Assembly: GCF_004843545.1 (NCBI RefSeq)
Contig: NZ_CP039457.1
Span: 340,501 to 404,500, forward strand
DNA length: 64,000 nucleotides
From: Streptococcus pasteurianus
GTDB lineage: Bacteria; Bacillota; Bacilli; Lactobacillales; Streptococcaceae
Reading direction: 5' to 3'
Positions 17,987 to 29,286 of this stretch are shown one piece after another. The first letter of the stretch is position 1. The number at the start of each line of letters is the position of its first letter. The notes beneath the pieces are model-generated. The model had not been told where the DNA came from. It made no database searches and saw only the letters and a program-made list of their open reading frames with translations. Made by a program: the position numbers and the translations under genes.

Positions 17987-19354
17987 ATGGCTAAAAAAGA
18001 TTATAAAGAATTATCGAAAGAGATTCTTGAAAAAGTTGGTGGGATCGGAAATATTACTCGTGCCTATCATTGTATGACTCGTTTACGTTTAAATGTTAAA
18101 GATAAAGGTTTGGTTAAAGTAGAAGAAATTGAAAAGCTTGATGGTGTAACGGGTTATCAGTGGAATGGTAATCAGCTACAGATCATTATTGGGCAACATG
18201 TAGATGATGTATATCAGGATTTTTGTAAAGTATCTGGATTAAATACAGAATCAAAGATTGAAGAAAACTTAGACGATGAAAAATACAAGTTTGGAATCAA
18301 TACGATTTTTCAAACACTGGCAGCAATTCTATTACCTGTAATTCCTGCTATTGCCGGTGCCGGTATGATCAAAGGTATTTCGACAATTTTAACTTCTTAT
18401 TGTGGAGTTGATGCAGAGAGTACATTTAATGTTGTATTGAATATGGCTGGTGATTGTGCTTTCTATTTCTTACCTTTCTTAGTGGCATGGTCTTCCGCAA
18501 AACATTTTAAGACAAATATCGCAATGGCAATCTCTTTGGCAGGTGTCTTGTTATATCCGACAATGACAGCGGGAAATACAGCAGGCTTAGAAGCGATGAG
18601 CTTGTTTGGTTTACCGATTCCGTTTCCTAGATATTATGGAAGTACAATTCCGATTATCTTGACAGTATGGGTATTATCTTATGTTTATAAATATGCGGAT
18701 AAAATTATCCCTAAGAGTTTAAGAATTGTATTTACACCAATGGTTGTATTATTGATCATGACTCCATTGACATTAGTTGCGATTGGACCTTTGGCAATGT
18801 ATATTTCTGAACTTTTGGTTGGTTTGTTTAATTTCTTATATGGTTTATCTCCAATCATTGCCGGGGCAATCATTGGTGGAACTCGTTTGTTTGTTGTAAT
18901 GACAGGCATGCATTTATCATTGAGTACAATTTGTTTAGGAAATTTGGCTGGATTGGGTTATGACTGGTTATTGCCTATGCATACAATGGGGACGCTTGCA
19001 TTATTTGGAGCCTGCTTGGCTGTATGGATCCGTGCAAAGAAATCAGAAAATAAACAAATTGGAGCTTCTACTGCGATTTCAGCATTTATCGGTATTACCG
19101 AACCCGGTATTTATGGCGTATTCTTGAAATTTAGAAACGCAATGCTTGCGACAGTTGTTGGCGGTGCTGTAGGTGGTGCAATTGTCGGTATGTTTGGTGG
19201 TCGAGCATCGGCATATGTTAACTCTTGTATTTTATCTACTCCGGCATTCATGACAGATAATTTTTGGTGTGTAGCTTTAGGAATGGCAGTATCGGCTATT
19301 GTAGCTTTTGTGATCGTAATGGTTCTTGGAATTAAAGAAGACGAAAAAATTTAG
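17987..19354 (+). CDS. Beta-glucoside PTS EIIBC component
   Basis: A 455-residue membrane permease of the glucose/glucoside superfamily. The N-terminal EIIB domain has the phospho-cysteine C29 in AYHCMTRLRLNV. After a linker come about ten membrane segments of EIIC, with the GITE-type motif FIGITEPGIYGVFLKF. Classical BglP/BglF proteins carry EIIA at the C-terminus; here the protein stops after EIIC and EIIA is encoded by the next gene. It imports and phosphorylates beta-glucosides such as cellobiose, salicin or arbutin; the exact substrate is not readable. Confidence 0.9.
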   Translation: MAKKDYKELSKEILEKVGGIGNITRAYHCMTRLRLNVKDKGLVKVEEIEKLDGVTGYQWNGNQLQIIIGQHVDDVYQDFCKVSGLNTESKIEENLDDEKYKFGINTIFQTLAAILLPVIPAIAGAGMIKGISTILTSYCGVDAESTFNVVLNMAGDCAFYFLPFLVAWSSAKHFKTNIAMAISLAGVLLYPTMTAGNTAGLEAMSLFGLPIPFPRYYGSTIPIILTVWVLSYVYKYADKIIPKSLRIVFTPMVVLLIMTPLTLVAIGPLAMYISELLVGLFNFLYGLSPIIAGAIIGGTRLFVVMTGMHLSLSTICLGNLAGLGYDWLLPMHTMGTLALFGACLAVWIRAKKSENKQIGASTAISAFIGITEPGIYGVFLKFRNAMLATVVGGAVGGAIVGMFGGRASAYVNSCILSTPAFMTDNFWCVALGMAVSAIVAFVIVMVLGIKEDEKI

Positions 19355-19377
19355 AAAAATAAAAGGAGATGTTTACT

Positions 19378-21355
<1,978 letters not shown>

Positions 21356-21357
21356 TT

Positions 21358-21486
21358 ATGAAGAGTTTTGTGAGTGATTTAGATGGAACTCATTATGGGG
21401 TAAGATGTTTGGATTTCTATAAACAACCTATATATTCTATCATTATGAATGGGGTAATCATTTTAGATAGAAATAAAACATTCTAA
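21358..21486 (+). pseudogene. 5' fragment of a HAD phosphatase gene
   Basis: The frame MKSFVSDLDGTHYG begins three bases after the 6-phospho-beta-glucosidase stop and carries HAD motif I (DLDGT). It then jumps to a segment resembling motif II (SIIMNGVIILDRN), implying an internal deletion, and stops. The C-terminal part of a HAD protein lies at 23071-23634 beyond an IS110 element. I infer that one operon gene was deleted and interrupted. Confidence 0.65.
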
Positions 21487-21490
21487 GATT

Positions 21491-21722
21491 AGTAGTGAGG
21501 AAATCTCTGACGAGAGAAAGTACTTACTACTTTTTCATTATGTTAAAGTAGAGGTGTCTTGTTAAGTCGTAAGTTCTTTAGGCGCTAGACGTCGTATATA
21601 AAACTGGCAAGACATCATTGTTTTAGGTGGAATTTTATCGAAGTATGTGGGACGTTTAACGTCGAGTATTGAAAATGAAATCATTAAAACAAGGAATCAT
21701 TCAAGACAAAGAGGTATTTATC
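21491..21722 (+). ncRNA. Candidate IS110 bridge-RNA region (5' non-coding end of the element)
   Basis: Non-coding, well-structured sequence directly before an IS110-family transposase, where IS110 bridge RNAs are encoded. AGTAGTGAG (21491-21499) pairs with CTTACTACT (21523-21531), with inner TCTC/GAGA. GGTGTCTTG (21553-21561) pairs with CAAGACATC (21608-21616) around a 46-base loop region. GACGTTTAACGTC lies at 21651-21663. The first hairpin ends in TTTTT and might instead be the glucoside operon terminator. Function is inferred from position and structure. Confidence 0.4.
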
Positions 21723-22913
21723 ATGAGAGTTGTTTTTGGAATTGATGTGAGTAAGGCAAGTTCAGAAGTTGCTATTCTAGTTAATGGAGAGAAAATCCAT
21801 AATTACACAATAACAAATGACGCCATCGGATTTGCACGTCTCTTGAGCGATTTAACAATCGTCCAACAACCCCGAAATCATCTTTGAGGCAACCGGAGTC
21901 TACTCTCGGCGCCTCCAGGTCTTTCTTGAAGACAGTGGCTACGCTTATACACGACTCAATTCACTGGAAGCTAAGAAACAACTCGATAGCTTAACAGATA
22001 AAATTGACGCTGAAAAGCTAGCACAATCTCAGTTTGTGCTAAATAGAAAGCCAACCTACGTTCAAAAAGAAGTCTATCAAAACTTACATGATTTAAGTCG
22101 ATTCTATCAGAATCTAACTGAAGATATTGTTCGTACTAAGAATCGACTTCACAAGGTTTTACAAGTGACTTTCCCTGAATTGGAGGAGCCCTTATCTGCA
22201 CCTACTGGAGAACAATACTGGAAATTGGTTATTGCTTTTCCTAGCAGGAACTTCGTTCTCAATTTAAGTGAAGGTGAGTTAACCGACGTCATTTCTCAAT
22301 CCACTTCTAAACGAATCTCTGATAAACGCATTGCTTATTTGATTGACAAACTTAAACCGCTTGCTAAACAGTCATACTGTGCTGTTAAGAAAAACTCTCC
22401 TATGACTGAAGAAGTAAGATATTATGCCAAGAATTACTTAGACTAACAGAACGAAGACAAGTCGTACTGGATGAAATGGTTAGTCTAGCTCAACCATTAC
22501 CCGAGTACGATATTCTATGCTCTATTCCTGGTATCGCTGAAGCAACAGCAACAAGCATTATCGGAGAACTCGGGGACATTCGCCGCTTTCAGTCTGCCAA
22601 CCCAATTAATGCCTTTATTGGTATTGATTTAAGGCATTACGAATCTGGAAACTTTCTTGCCAAAGAACACATCACAAAACGGGGAAATCCTTATGCTAGG
22701 AAAATTCTCTATAAATGCATTCACAATATCGCTGTTGCTAGTCACACTAATCCCAGTCATATTGCGGACTTCTATGACAAACGAAAAAGACAATCGCAAA
22801 CAACTTCAACGAAGCCACATACGATTGCCGCTGTACATCGTCACATTCGGACAATGTATTACCTCATAACGCATAACAAACTTTACGACTATACTGCTAC
22901 CCAAAGTCATTAA
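21723..22913 (+). pseudogene. IS110-family transposase, frameshifted
   Basis: Three consecutive frames make up one IS110-type DEDD transposase. The first begins MRVVFGIDVSKASSEVAIL. The second includes NPEIIFEATGVYSRRLQV and DKIDAEKLAQ. The third (from about 22445) has CSIPGIAEATATSIIGELGD, RRFQSANPINAFIGID and the C-terminal TKRGNPYARKILYKCI. Frames change near 21870 and near 22440, so the enzyme is inactive unless recoded. The element has no recognisable inverted repeats, as expected for this family. Confidence 0.85.
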
Positions 22914-23070
22914 AGTCGTCTATGCTCAATTATTGTAACACCTTATTTAAAAAATTGATAGTAAGGTGATGATTTTGTGTACCCTTTTTTTGGAAAAATC
23001 AGCTGACAGCATCCTCTAAGTAAAGGTATTAAACATTTTCTAAAGAGAATTACCTTGTTATAATTGACAA

Positions 23071-23634
23071 ATGGTAGAAAAAATAATTTATAAACAGATT
23101 GTTGTTCCTCAAGTTGCAGAGAACATTATGGAAATATTATTCAACTATAATGTTGGATATATTATAATAGAGTAAGATATACGTTGGATTGTATCGTAAA
23201 GAATATAATATATTGAGTGTTGTTCTATATGGAGTATTTGGAATAAGAGAATATTAAAAAATAGAAACCAAGAATATATAAACTACATGTTATCTCATTT
23301 TCAATTTGAAGCGGATGTTCGAAAGATTAAAGATCAGGTGGTAAAGATTGATATATTAGAGTTAAATCCTACCAAATATGTCCAAAAGTTAATGGAAATT
23401 AATCAATGGGATTCAAATGAAATTTATGTATTCGGTTATGGGGACAATGATAGTGATATGCTAGACTATTTCAATCATTCCTATACACCATCAAATGTTT
23501 CTGAGAAAGCAAAGTGCAATGTTTTTCTAACTTATGAGGAAGTTGTCTTATCGGCAGCTTCTTTTTGGGATACAAAGTATAAATTTAATTTTTATGTCAT
23601 TTTATACAAATTAGGTACTACTTTTATTCAATAA
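23071..23634 (+). pseudogene. 3' remnant of the HAD phosphatase gene
   Basis: A broken frame beginning MVEKIIYKQIVVPQVAENIM stops near 23175. After an out-of-frame stretch the frame from 23287 carries HAD motifs III and IV (NPTKYVQKLME, FGYGDNDSDMLDYF). It is colinear with the 5' fragment at 21358. Together they represent one Cof-type phosphatase gene broken by the IS110 element and later decay. Confidence 0.65.
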
Positions 23635-23950
23635 GTAATATAAATTATGAATACATTCTGATAAACGACGTCAAACTTAATTCAAAATGAAATTTTATAA
23701 CTTTTTGCAACATGCTAATGTTAAACAAACTATATTTGGCTCCCTTTTAGCACTCTTTATTAATAGGGAAAATATATATTCTTGTATCCATAGACATATA
23801 AAAGCAAGTTCAAAAGGGAAATAAATGAAAGGTTGATTTCTTATTAGTCACTTGTAAAAATATTAATGTACTAAGAACTAGTTGAAGTGTCAGATATTGA
23901 AATAATTTATCAGAAATCATGTCACTATTAACTGTTGAATATGGCTGATA
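23635..23950. other. Gene-free stretch
   Basis: About 315 AT-rich bases with no ORF of note and no clear RNA structure. It separates the accessory region from the core ecs/HIT locus. Confidence 0.5.
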
Positions 23951-23951
23951 A

Positions 23952-23979
23952 AACCACCAAGCCTTTTAGCTTGGTGGTT
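23952..23979 (-). terminator. Terminator of the HIT operon
   Basis: AACCACCAAGC (23952-23962) pairs perfectly with GCTTGGTGGTT (23969-23979); on the minus strand the hairpin is followed by TTTATC. Confidence 0.7.
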
Positions 23980-23984
23980 GTTGC

Positions 23985-24287
23985 TTAGTTTTCTTCTTGA
24001 TATTTTGCTAGCGTTGCTTTGATTTGCTTTAAGCGGCTATTGGTTTCTTGTTCAAAAAGGCGACGTTTGTAATCCAAATCTTGGCTGATTGTTTGAAGTG
24101 TTGGAAGCTGGTTGTTAATGTCGTCAATACTGCGACGAATTTTTACGATGTCAGTTGAAATTCTTTCGCTAATGTCATCAGCTTCTGCGATTTCTGCTTT
24201 AAATTGGTCGCGGTTTTTATAGACATGATAGGCTGCATATCCTGCGCAGCCAGCCACGCCGAGTGCGATAAGATGTCTTAATTTCAT
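23985..24287 (-). CDS. Small membrane-anchored coiled-coil protein
   Basis: A 100-residue protein with a short N-terminal hydrophobic segment (ALGVAGCAGYAAYHVY, residues 9-24) followed by a charged, helical coiled-coil-like region. It overlaps the end of the HIT gene by four bases and is its operon partner. This small hypothetical protein accompanies the HIT gene in related streptococci. No function can be assigned. Confidence 0.7.
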   Translation of the reverse strand: MKLRHLIALGVAGCAGYAAYHVYKNRDQFKAEIAEADDISERISTDIVKIRRSIDDINNQLPTLQTISQDLDYKRRLFEQETNSRLKQIKATLAKYQEEN

Positions 24288-24703
24288 GCTTTTACCTCTT
24301 GAGAGATTTGCTCTGCTAATTTGCCAAGAGCTTCAAAGTTAGGTTCATGTTCTGTGAAAGCAAATGTGACTTCATCGTTAGCATCATAACGTGGGATGAG
24401 GTGGACGTGTGCATGGAAAACAGTTTGTCCAGCGACTTCTTCGTTGTTATTAAGAATGTTCATTCCGACAGCACCAGTAGCTTTTTGGACGGCACGTGCG
24501 ACTTTCGGTAAACGAGCAAAGAGTGTTTCTGATGTTTCTTGAGACATGGCAAGAACATTACGGACGTGCTCTTTTGGAATTAATAGAGTATGTCCTTTAG
24601 TTGTTTGTGAAATGTCTAAAAAAGCAAGTACTTGGTCATCTTCATAGACTTTTGATGACGGAATGTCACCAGCGATAATGTTACAAAAGATACAATTTTC
24701 CAT
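24284..24703 (-). CDS. hinT: HIT-family nucleotide-binding hydrolase
   Basis: About 139 residues of the Hint branch of histidine-triad hydrolases, acting on purine nucleoside phosphoramidates. The N-terminal CIFCNIIAGDIPSS and the triad HAHVHLIPR are present. ATG 24703 starts MENCIFC; a GTG nine bases upstream is also in frame. It is divergent from ecsA, the normal streptococcal locus. Confidence 0.93.
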   Translation of the reverse strand: MENCIFCNIIAGDIPSSKVYEDDQVLAFLDISQTTKGHTLLIPKEHVRNVLAMSQETSETLFARLPKVARAVQKATGAVGMNILNNNEEVAGQTVFHAHVHLIPRYDANDEVTFAFTEHEPNFEALGKLAEQISQEVKA

Positions 24704-24766
24704 TTGAATCACCTATAATCCTTTGATTTTGTTATAATTATTATATCAAAAATTTGTGGGTATCTT

Positions 24767-25492
24767 ATGTTAAAAATTGAAAATATAACTGGGGGATATA
24801 TTAACATCCCTGTCTTAAAAAATATTTCTTTTGAAGTTGGTGATGGTGAGCTTATTGGCTTGATTGGTTTGAATGGGGCTGGTAAGTCAACGACAATCAA
24901 TGAAATTATTGGGCTCTTAACGCCATATCAAGGGCAAATTTCGATTGATGGTTTGACTTTGGCGCAGAATCAGGCAGAATATCGTAAGAAAATTGGATTT
25001 ATCCCAGAAACGCCAAGTTTATATGAAGAATTGACTTTACGTGAACATTTAGAAACAGTTGCAATGGCTTATGACCTTAATTATGATGAGGCGATGGCGC
25101 GTGCGACAGAATTGTTGGAACTTTTCCGTTTATCTGATAAATTAGAGTGGTTTCCGATTAATTTCTCTAAAGGGATGAAGCAGAAGGTCATGATTATTTG
25201 TGCCTTTATGGTTAATCCAAGTTTGTTTATCGTTGATGAGCCCTTTTTGGGCTTGGACCCATTAGCAATTTCTGATTTGACAGAATTATTGGCGCAAGAA
25301 AAGGCAAAAGGAAAAGCGATTTTGATGTCAACACACGTTTTGGATGCTGCTGAAAAGATGTGTGACCGTTTTGTGATTTTGCATCAAGGGAAAATTCGTG
25401 CAACTGGTACATTAGCAGAGCTACGTGAAGCATTTGGTGATGAGACAGCAACGCTTAATGATATTTATATGTCATTGACTAAAGAGGTGTGA
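24767..25492 (+). CDS. ecsA: ABC transporter ATP-binding protein EcsA
   Basis: A 241-residue ATPase with Walker A GLNGAGKSTT, the signature-region NFSKGMKQKVMII, Walker B LFIVDEPFLGLDP and H-loop STHVLDAAEK. Its partner EcsB is encoded next with a one-base gap. In Firmicutes Ecs affects secretion, proteolysis and peptide pheromone handling. The location next to the HIT gene is conserved. A TATAAT box lies about 30 bases upstream. Confidence 0.9.
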   Translation: MLKIENITGGYINIPVLKNISFEVGDGELIGLIGLNGAGKSTTINEIIGLLTPYQGQISIDGLTLAQNQAEYRKKIGFIPETPSLYEELTLREHLETVAMAYDLNYDEAMARATELLELFRLSDKLEWFPINFSKGMKQKVMIICAFMVNPSLFIVDEPFLGLDPLAISDLTELLAQEKAKGKAILMSTHVLDAAEKMCDRFVILHQGKIRATGTLAELREAFGDETATLNDIYMSLTKEV

Positions 25493-25493
25493 T

Positions 25494-26528
25494 ATGAAAG
25501 AAGTTTTTCAAAAGCGCCGTAGTGCTTTTTTAGGGCAATGCTTAAAGTATCTTCGTTATGTCTTTAATGACCATTTTGTGCTAGTCTTGGTTTTCTTAAC
25601 AGGTTTTCTGATGGTTCAATACAGCCAGCTGTTACGTCAGTTTCCAAGTCAGACAGTCGTTATTGACGTGATTTTGGTCTTGGTTATCCTTGTTTTGCTT
25701 AGCCTTGGGAAGATTGCGACTTATTTGGAAGCACCTGATAAATTGTTCTATTTGCCAAAAGAAATTGAGATTTTGCAATGGCTATCACAGGCAAGACGTC
25801 GTGCTTTTGTGATTTGGACAATCGTGCAAACGGCAATTCTTGTTTTATTAGCTCCCATCTTCTTTAAACTAGGTTTTTCAACGGTTACCTTTGGCATTTT
25901 ATTGCTTGCTTTAGCGGTTGTGAAATGGCTTGTAATGAAAGAAAAAAGCAAGGTATTCTTTTCTCAAGGAAAATTTTCATGGGATGCTGCCATTTCTTAT
26001 GAAGCAAAACGTCGTCAAGGAGTGCTTAAATTCTTTTCACTTTTCACAACGGTTAAGGGAATTTCAGCTAGTGTGAAACGTCGTTCGTACTTGGATAGTT
26101 TGCTTGGTTTGGTCAAAAAAACACATGCCAAAACATGGTCAAATTTATACCTACGTGCGTTTTTACGGAGTTCAGATTATTTTGCTTTAACCTTGCGATT
26201 ACTCGCATTGAGCTTGCTTGCGCTTATCTTTATTTCCAATCGCTTGGTAGCAGTTGGCTTGGCTTTGGTCTTTAATTATTTATTACTTTTTCAATTATTA
26301 ACCCTATCCCAACATTTTGATTATCAATATTTGACCAATCTTTATCCAATTTCTGAAAAGCAAAAGGCGGCTAATTTAAAGACATTTTTGAAAAAATTAT
26401 CGTATTTATTGAGCTTTTTGGAGTTGTTATTAACGTTTTCTTGGCAAGCAGCAGGCTTATTGATTTTGGTAACGGTTATTATTACAGAATGGTATCTTCC
26501 TTACAAAATCAATAAGATGATTGACTAG
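25494..26528 (+). CDS. ecsB: ABC transporter permease EcsB
   Basis: A 344-residue polytopic membrane protein with about eight hydrophobic segments, matching EcsB. It starts almost immediately after ecsA. The N-terminal EVFQKRRSAFLGQCLKYLRYVFNDHFV is typical of the family. It forms the membrane part of the Ecs exporter. Confidence 0.9.
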   Translation: MKEVFQKRRSAFLGQCLKYLRYVFNDHFVLVLVFLTGFLMVQYSQLLRQFPSQTVVIDVILVLVILVLLSLGKIATYLEAPDKLFYLPKEIEILQWLSQARRRAFVIWTIVQTAILVLLAPIFFKLGFSTVTFGILLLALAVVKWLVMKEKSKVFFSQGKFSWDAAISYEAKRRQGVLKFFSLFTTVKGISASVKRRSYLDSLLGLVKKTHAKTWSNLYLRAFLRSSDYFALTLRLLALSLLALIFISNRLVAVGLALVFNYLLLFQLLTLSQHFDYQYLTNLYPISEKQKAANLKTFLKKLSYLLSFLELLLTFSWQAAGLLILVTVIITEWYLPYKINKMID

Positions 26529-26592
26529 GCGCTGTAAAACAAGTAAAATAGGAGTAAACAAACGATTCACGAAAGAAAAGGAGGGCGGACAG

Positions 26593-27387
26593 GTGACAGT
26601 ATCGGATCAAGAATTGACAATGACTCCCTTGCAAGGTAAGAGTGGTAAAGCCTTTATTGGTCAATATCCAAACGGTGAAAAAATCTTTATTAAATTGAAT
26701 ACGACACCGATTTTGCCTGCACTTGCTAAAGAACAGATTGCACCACAATTATTGTGGGTACGTCGAACTGGCAATGGTGATACAATGAGTGCTCAAGAGT
26801 GGCTTGATGGTAGAATTTTGACAAAAGAGGATATGGGGAGTAAACAAATTGTCCATATTCTTTTGCGTTTGCACAAATCACGCCCTCTAGTTAATCAGCT
26901 GTTACAGTTGAACTATAAGATTGAAAATCCTTATGATTTGTTGGTGGATTGGGAAAAAAATGCCCCACTTCAAATCCAAGAGAATACTTATCTGCAAAGT
27001 ATCGTCAAAGAATTAAAACGCAGTTTACCAGAGTTTCGTTCAGAAGTTGCAACGATTGTGCATGGTGATATTAAGCATAGCAACTGGGTCATTACGACTA
27101 GTGGTATGATTTACCTTGTTGATTGGGATTCTGTACGATTGACAGATAGAATGTATGATGTAGCCTTTCTTTTGAGTCATTACATTCCATATTCACGTTG
27201 GCATGAGTGGTTAAATTATTATGGTTACAAGGATAATGAGAAAGTACGCCAAAAAATTGTTTGGTACGGACAATTCTCATATCTTTCACAAATTTTAAAC
27301 TGTTTTGATAAGCGTGACATGGAGCACGTGAATCAAGAAATTTATGGTTTACGAAAATTTAGGGAGTTAGTTAGTAAAAAGAAATAA
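26593..27387 (+). CDS. ccrZ: Cell-cycle regulator CcrZ (phosphotransferase family)
   Basis: About 264 residues of the choline-kinase-like phosphotransferase fold. The catalytic loop is [12 protein letters not shown], and the metal-binding segment is [15 protein letters not shown]. In S. pneumoniae CcrZ couples cell division with DNA replication initiation through DnaA. The GTG at 26593 is chosen because AAAGGAGG precedes it by eight bases; an earlier ATG would overlap ecsB and lacks this. trmB follows with an overlapping stop/start, as in other streptococci. Confidence 0.9.
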   Translation: MTVSDQELTMTPLQGKSGKAFIGQYPNGEKIFIKLNTTPILPALAKEQIAPQLLWVRRTGNGDTMSAQEWLDGRILTKEDMGSKQIVHILLRLHKSRPLVNQLLQLNYKIENPYDLLVDWEKNAPLQIQENTYLQSIVKELKRSLPEFRSEVATIVHGDIKHSNWVITTSGMIYLVDWDSVRLTDRMYDVAFLLSHYIPYSRWHEWLNYYGYKDNEKVRQKIVWYGQFSYLSQILNCFDKRDMEHVNQEIYGLRKFRELVSKKK

Positions 27388-28025
27388 TGCGAGTTAGAAA
27401 ACGTAAGGGTGCTGAGGAGCACTTAGAAAATAACCCACACTATGTTATTTTAAATCCAGAAGAAGCCAAAGGACGTTGGCGCGAAGTATTTGGTAATGAT
27501 AATCCAATCCACATTGAAGTAGGTTCAGGAAAAGGAGCCTTCATTACTGGAATGGCTTTGCAAAATCCAGATATTAACTATATCGGAATTGACATTCAAG
27601 TATCTGTGCTTAGCTATGCTTTAGATAAAGTGTTAGATAGTCAAGCACCGAATGTTCGTTTGTTGTTAGTTGATGGCTCTGATTTGACAAATTATTTTGC
27701 AGATGGTGAGATTGATTTAATGTATTTGAATTTTTCAGATCCATGGCCGAAAAAACGTCATGAAAAACGCCGTTTAACTTATAAGACATTCTTGGATACT
27801 TACCGTCAAATTTTACCAGAACAAGGTGAAATTCATTTCAAAACGGATAACCGTGGTTTGTTTGAATACAGTTTGGCAAGTTTCTCACAATATGGCATGA
27901 TTTTAAAACAAGTTTGGTTAGATCTGCATGCTAGTGATTTTGAGGGAAATGTCATGACTGAATATGAGGAAAAATTTTCTCAAAAAGGACAAGTCATTTA
28001 CCGTGTTGAAGCACAATTTCAGTAA
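27387..28025 (+). CDS. trmB: tRNA (guanine-N7)-methyltransferase TrmB
   Basis: A 212-residue SAM-dependent enzyme that makes m7G46 in tRNA. Motifs are [23 protein letters not shown], and the signature [17 protein letters not shown], with a C-terminal [12 protein letters not shown]. It starts on the last base of ccrZ. Confidence 0.95.
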   Translation: MRVRKRKGAEEHLENNPHYVILNPEEAKGRWREVFGNDNPIHIEVGSGKGAFITGMALQNPDINYIGIDIQVSVLSYALDKVLDSQAPNVRLLLVDGSDLTNYFADGEIDLMYLNFSDPWPKKRHEKRRLTYKTFLDTYRQILPEQGEIHFKTDNRGLFEYSLASFSQYGMILKQVWLDLHASDFEGNVMTEYEEKFSQKGQVIYRVEAQFQ

Positions 28026-28066
28026 TTAGTGGACTGGTTAAAGAAGTGGTTATCTAAGCTTCTTTC

Positions 28067-28151
28067 GGAGAGGTCGCATAGTGGTCGAGTGCGCACGCTT
28101 GGAAAGCGTGTAGTCCAATTGGGCTCGGGGGTTCGAATCCCCTCCTCTCCT
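28067..28151 (+). tRNA. tRNA-Ser (anticodon GGA)
   Basis: The acceptor stem pairs GGAGAGG (28067-28073) with CCTCTCC (28144-28150). The anticodon arm reads CACGC-TTGGAAA-GCGTG with anticodon GGA. A long class II variable arm follows, and GGTTCGAATCC is the T-arm. CCA is not encoded. Confidence 0.95.
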
Positions 28152-28172
28152 TACAAAATTGAATAGTAAAAG

Positions 28173-28221
28173 ATGCCCTTTATTTTATAGATAATGATGT
28201 AAAAAATCAGGGCATTTTTTG
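28173..28221 (+). terminator. Terminator after tRNA-Ser
   Basis: ATGCCCT (28173-28179) pairs with AGGGCAT (28209-28215), followed by T's. Confidence 0.65.
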
Positions 28222-28255
28222 TACTCAATTATCGTAATGTTATTGAGATTTATGA

Positions 28256-28536
28256 ATGGGAAAGACTCTCACCGATGTTAATAAATATTTAAAAAATAAT
28301 AACTATAGTTTGAATATTTGGGAGCAAGCTGCTGGTAGTAAAACTACTTAGAATGGTGAGGCTGTAATGGTATTAGGAAAAGTAAGGGATTTTTTTAATC
28401 AAGCATCATTAAGTATTTTGCTGTGTTAATGTTATTGATACGCTCAGTGTATAACGGTGTTTTGATTGGCCATGACAATCTCATCGTTTTAGCAATCTTG
28501 GTAGGAATACTAGTCCTTATGAAAAATTATCAGTAA
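28256..28536 (+). pseudogene. Decayed small membrane protein gene
   Basis: A frame beginning MGKTLTDVNKYLKNNNYSLN contains an in-frame stop after GSKTT. It continues to NQASLSILLC, then shifts frame to KYFAVLMLLIRSVYNG and ends LAILVGILVLMKNYQ. The pieces describe a protein of about 90 residues with two C-terminal hydrophobic segments. I do not recognise the family. Confidence 0.5.
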
Positions 28537-28550
28537 ACATAATCTAGGTC

Positions 28551-29028
28551 TTGGCAGAAAATAATAGCATTGTTTACAATAACAATCAGGAAACAAATGA
28601 GGTCGCAAAAGAAATTCATCAGCTTACTGGAAATCAGAGCGATTCGTTAACGGATAGAATTTTGGTTGTAACGGCGGATAAAGAACATGTAGATAGTTAT
28701 TTTATCCAATATGCTAGTTGTTATTATCCGTGGGATGCCAATGTTGATATACCAGAGATAATTTTGTGTCGGCTGACCAAGAATTTTTAGATTTAATGGC
28801 ATTGTACAGCGACAGCGCAACAAGGTATTACCTCTGGAATGAAAATATTGATACTAGGGATAATTTCGATTTAACAGACGATGACTTTATTGCACTCTAA
28901 AAACATATGACGAAGTCTTGATTTTAGATGACCATTATACGTTTAATGCCTTGACGAAAAAATTATTTGGTCGGACATATTCCCCAGGATTGTATAAAGT
29001 ATCAGACATTCTTGCTGGGAAAGGGTAA
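28551..29028 (+). pseudogene. Decayed hypothetical gene
   Basis: The first frame (TTG 28551) reads MAENNSIVYNNNQETNEVAK and ends after VDIPEIILCRL. A second frame continues DNFVSADQEFLDLMALYSDS to DLTDDDFIAL. A third continues KTYDEVLILDDHYTFNALTK to the end YSPGLYKVSDILAGKG. At least two frameshifts therefore break a gene of about 155 codons. I do not recognise it. With the preceding fragment it forms a small decayed patch behind tRNA-Ser. Confidence 0.5.
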
Positions 29029-29103
29029 GTTTTCTAGCTTCATCAAGCATAAGTCTTGATATTTCAGATAAAATGTGCTATTATAATAGAAAATAAGAGG
29101 AAG

Positions 29104-29227
29104 GAGGCGAAGTTTGTGACTTCGCCTCTTGTGGTGCTTAAATCTCATTTTAGCTAAAAAGGCTAGTGATTATAAGAGATTAAGAGCGAAGTTCTACGAT
29201 GAGACGCTACAAGTCCACTTCGTAGAA
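29104..29227 (+). promoter_or_regulatory. Structured leader upstream of rimP
   Basis: Three consecutive stem-loops precede rimP. GAGGCGAAGT (29104-29113) pairs perfectly with ACTTCGCCTC (29119-29128). AATCTC (29141-29146) pairs with GAGATT (29176-29181) around TAGC/GCTA. TTCTACGA (29192-29199) pairs with TCGTAGAA (29220-29227). None has a T-run, so they look like a folded 5' UTR, not terminators. A TATAAT at 29082-29087 lies just upstream. Confidence 0.5.
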
Positions 29228-29286
29228 GTAAGTGATCGTAGTGAACTTTCTATTTTTGATTTTAAAAGATAAAGGAGGGGATTCTT

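Noticed and set aside
28067..28151. att-site duplication of the tRNA-Ser 3' end downstream
   Set aside because: I found no second copy of the T-arm/acceptor sequence in 28152-29280.
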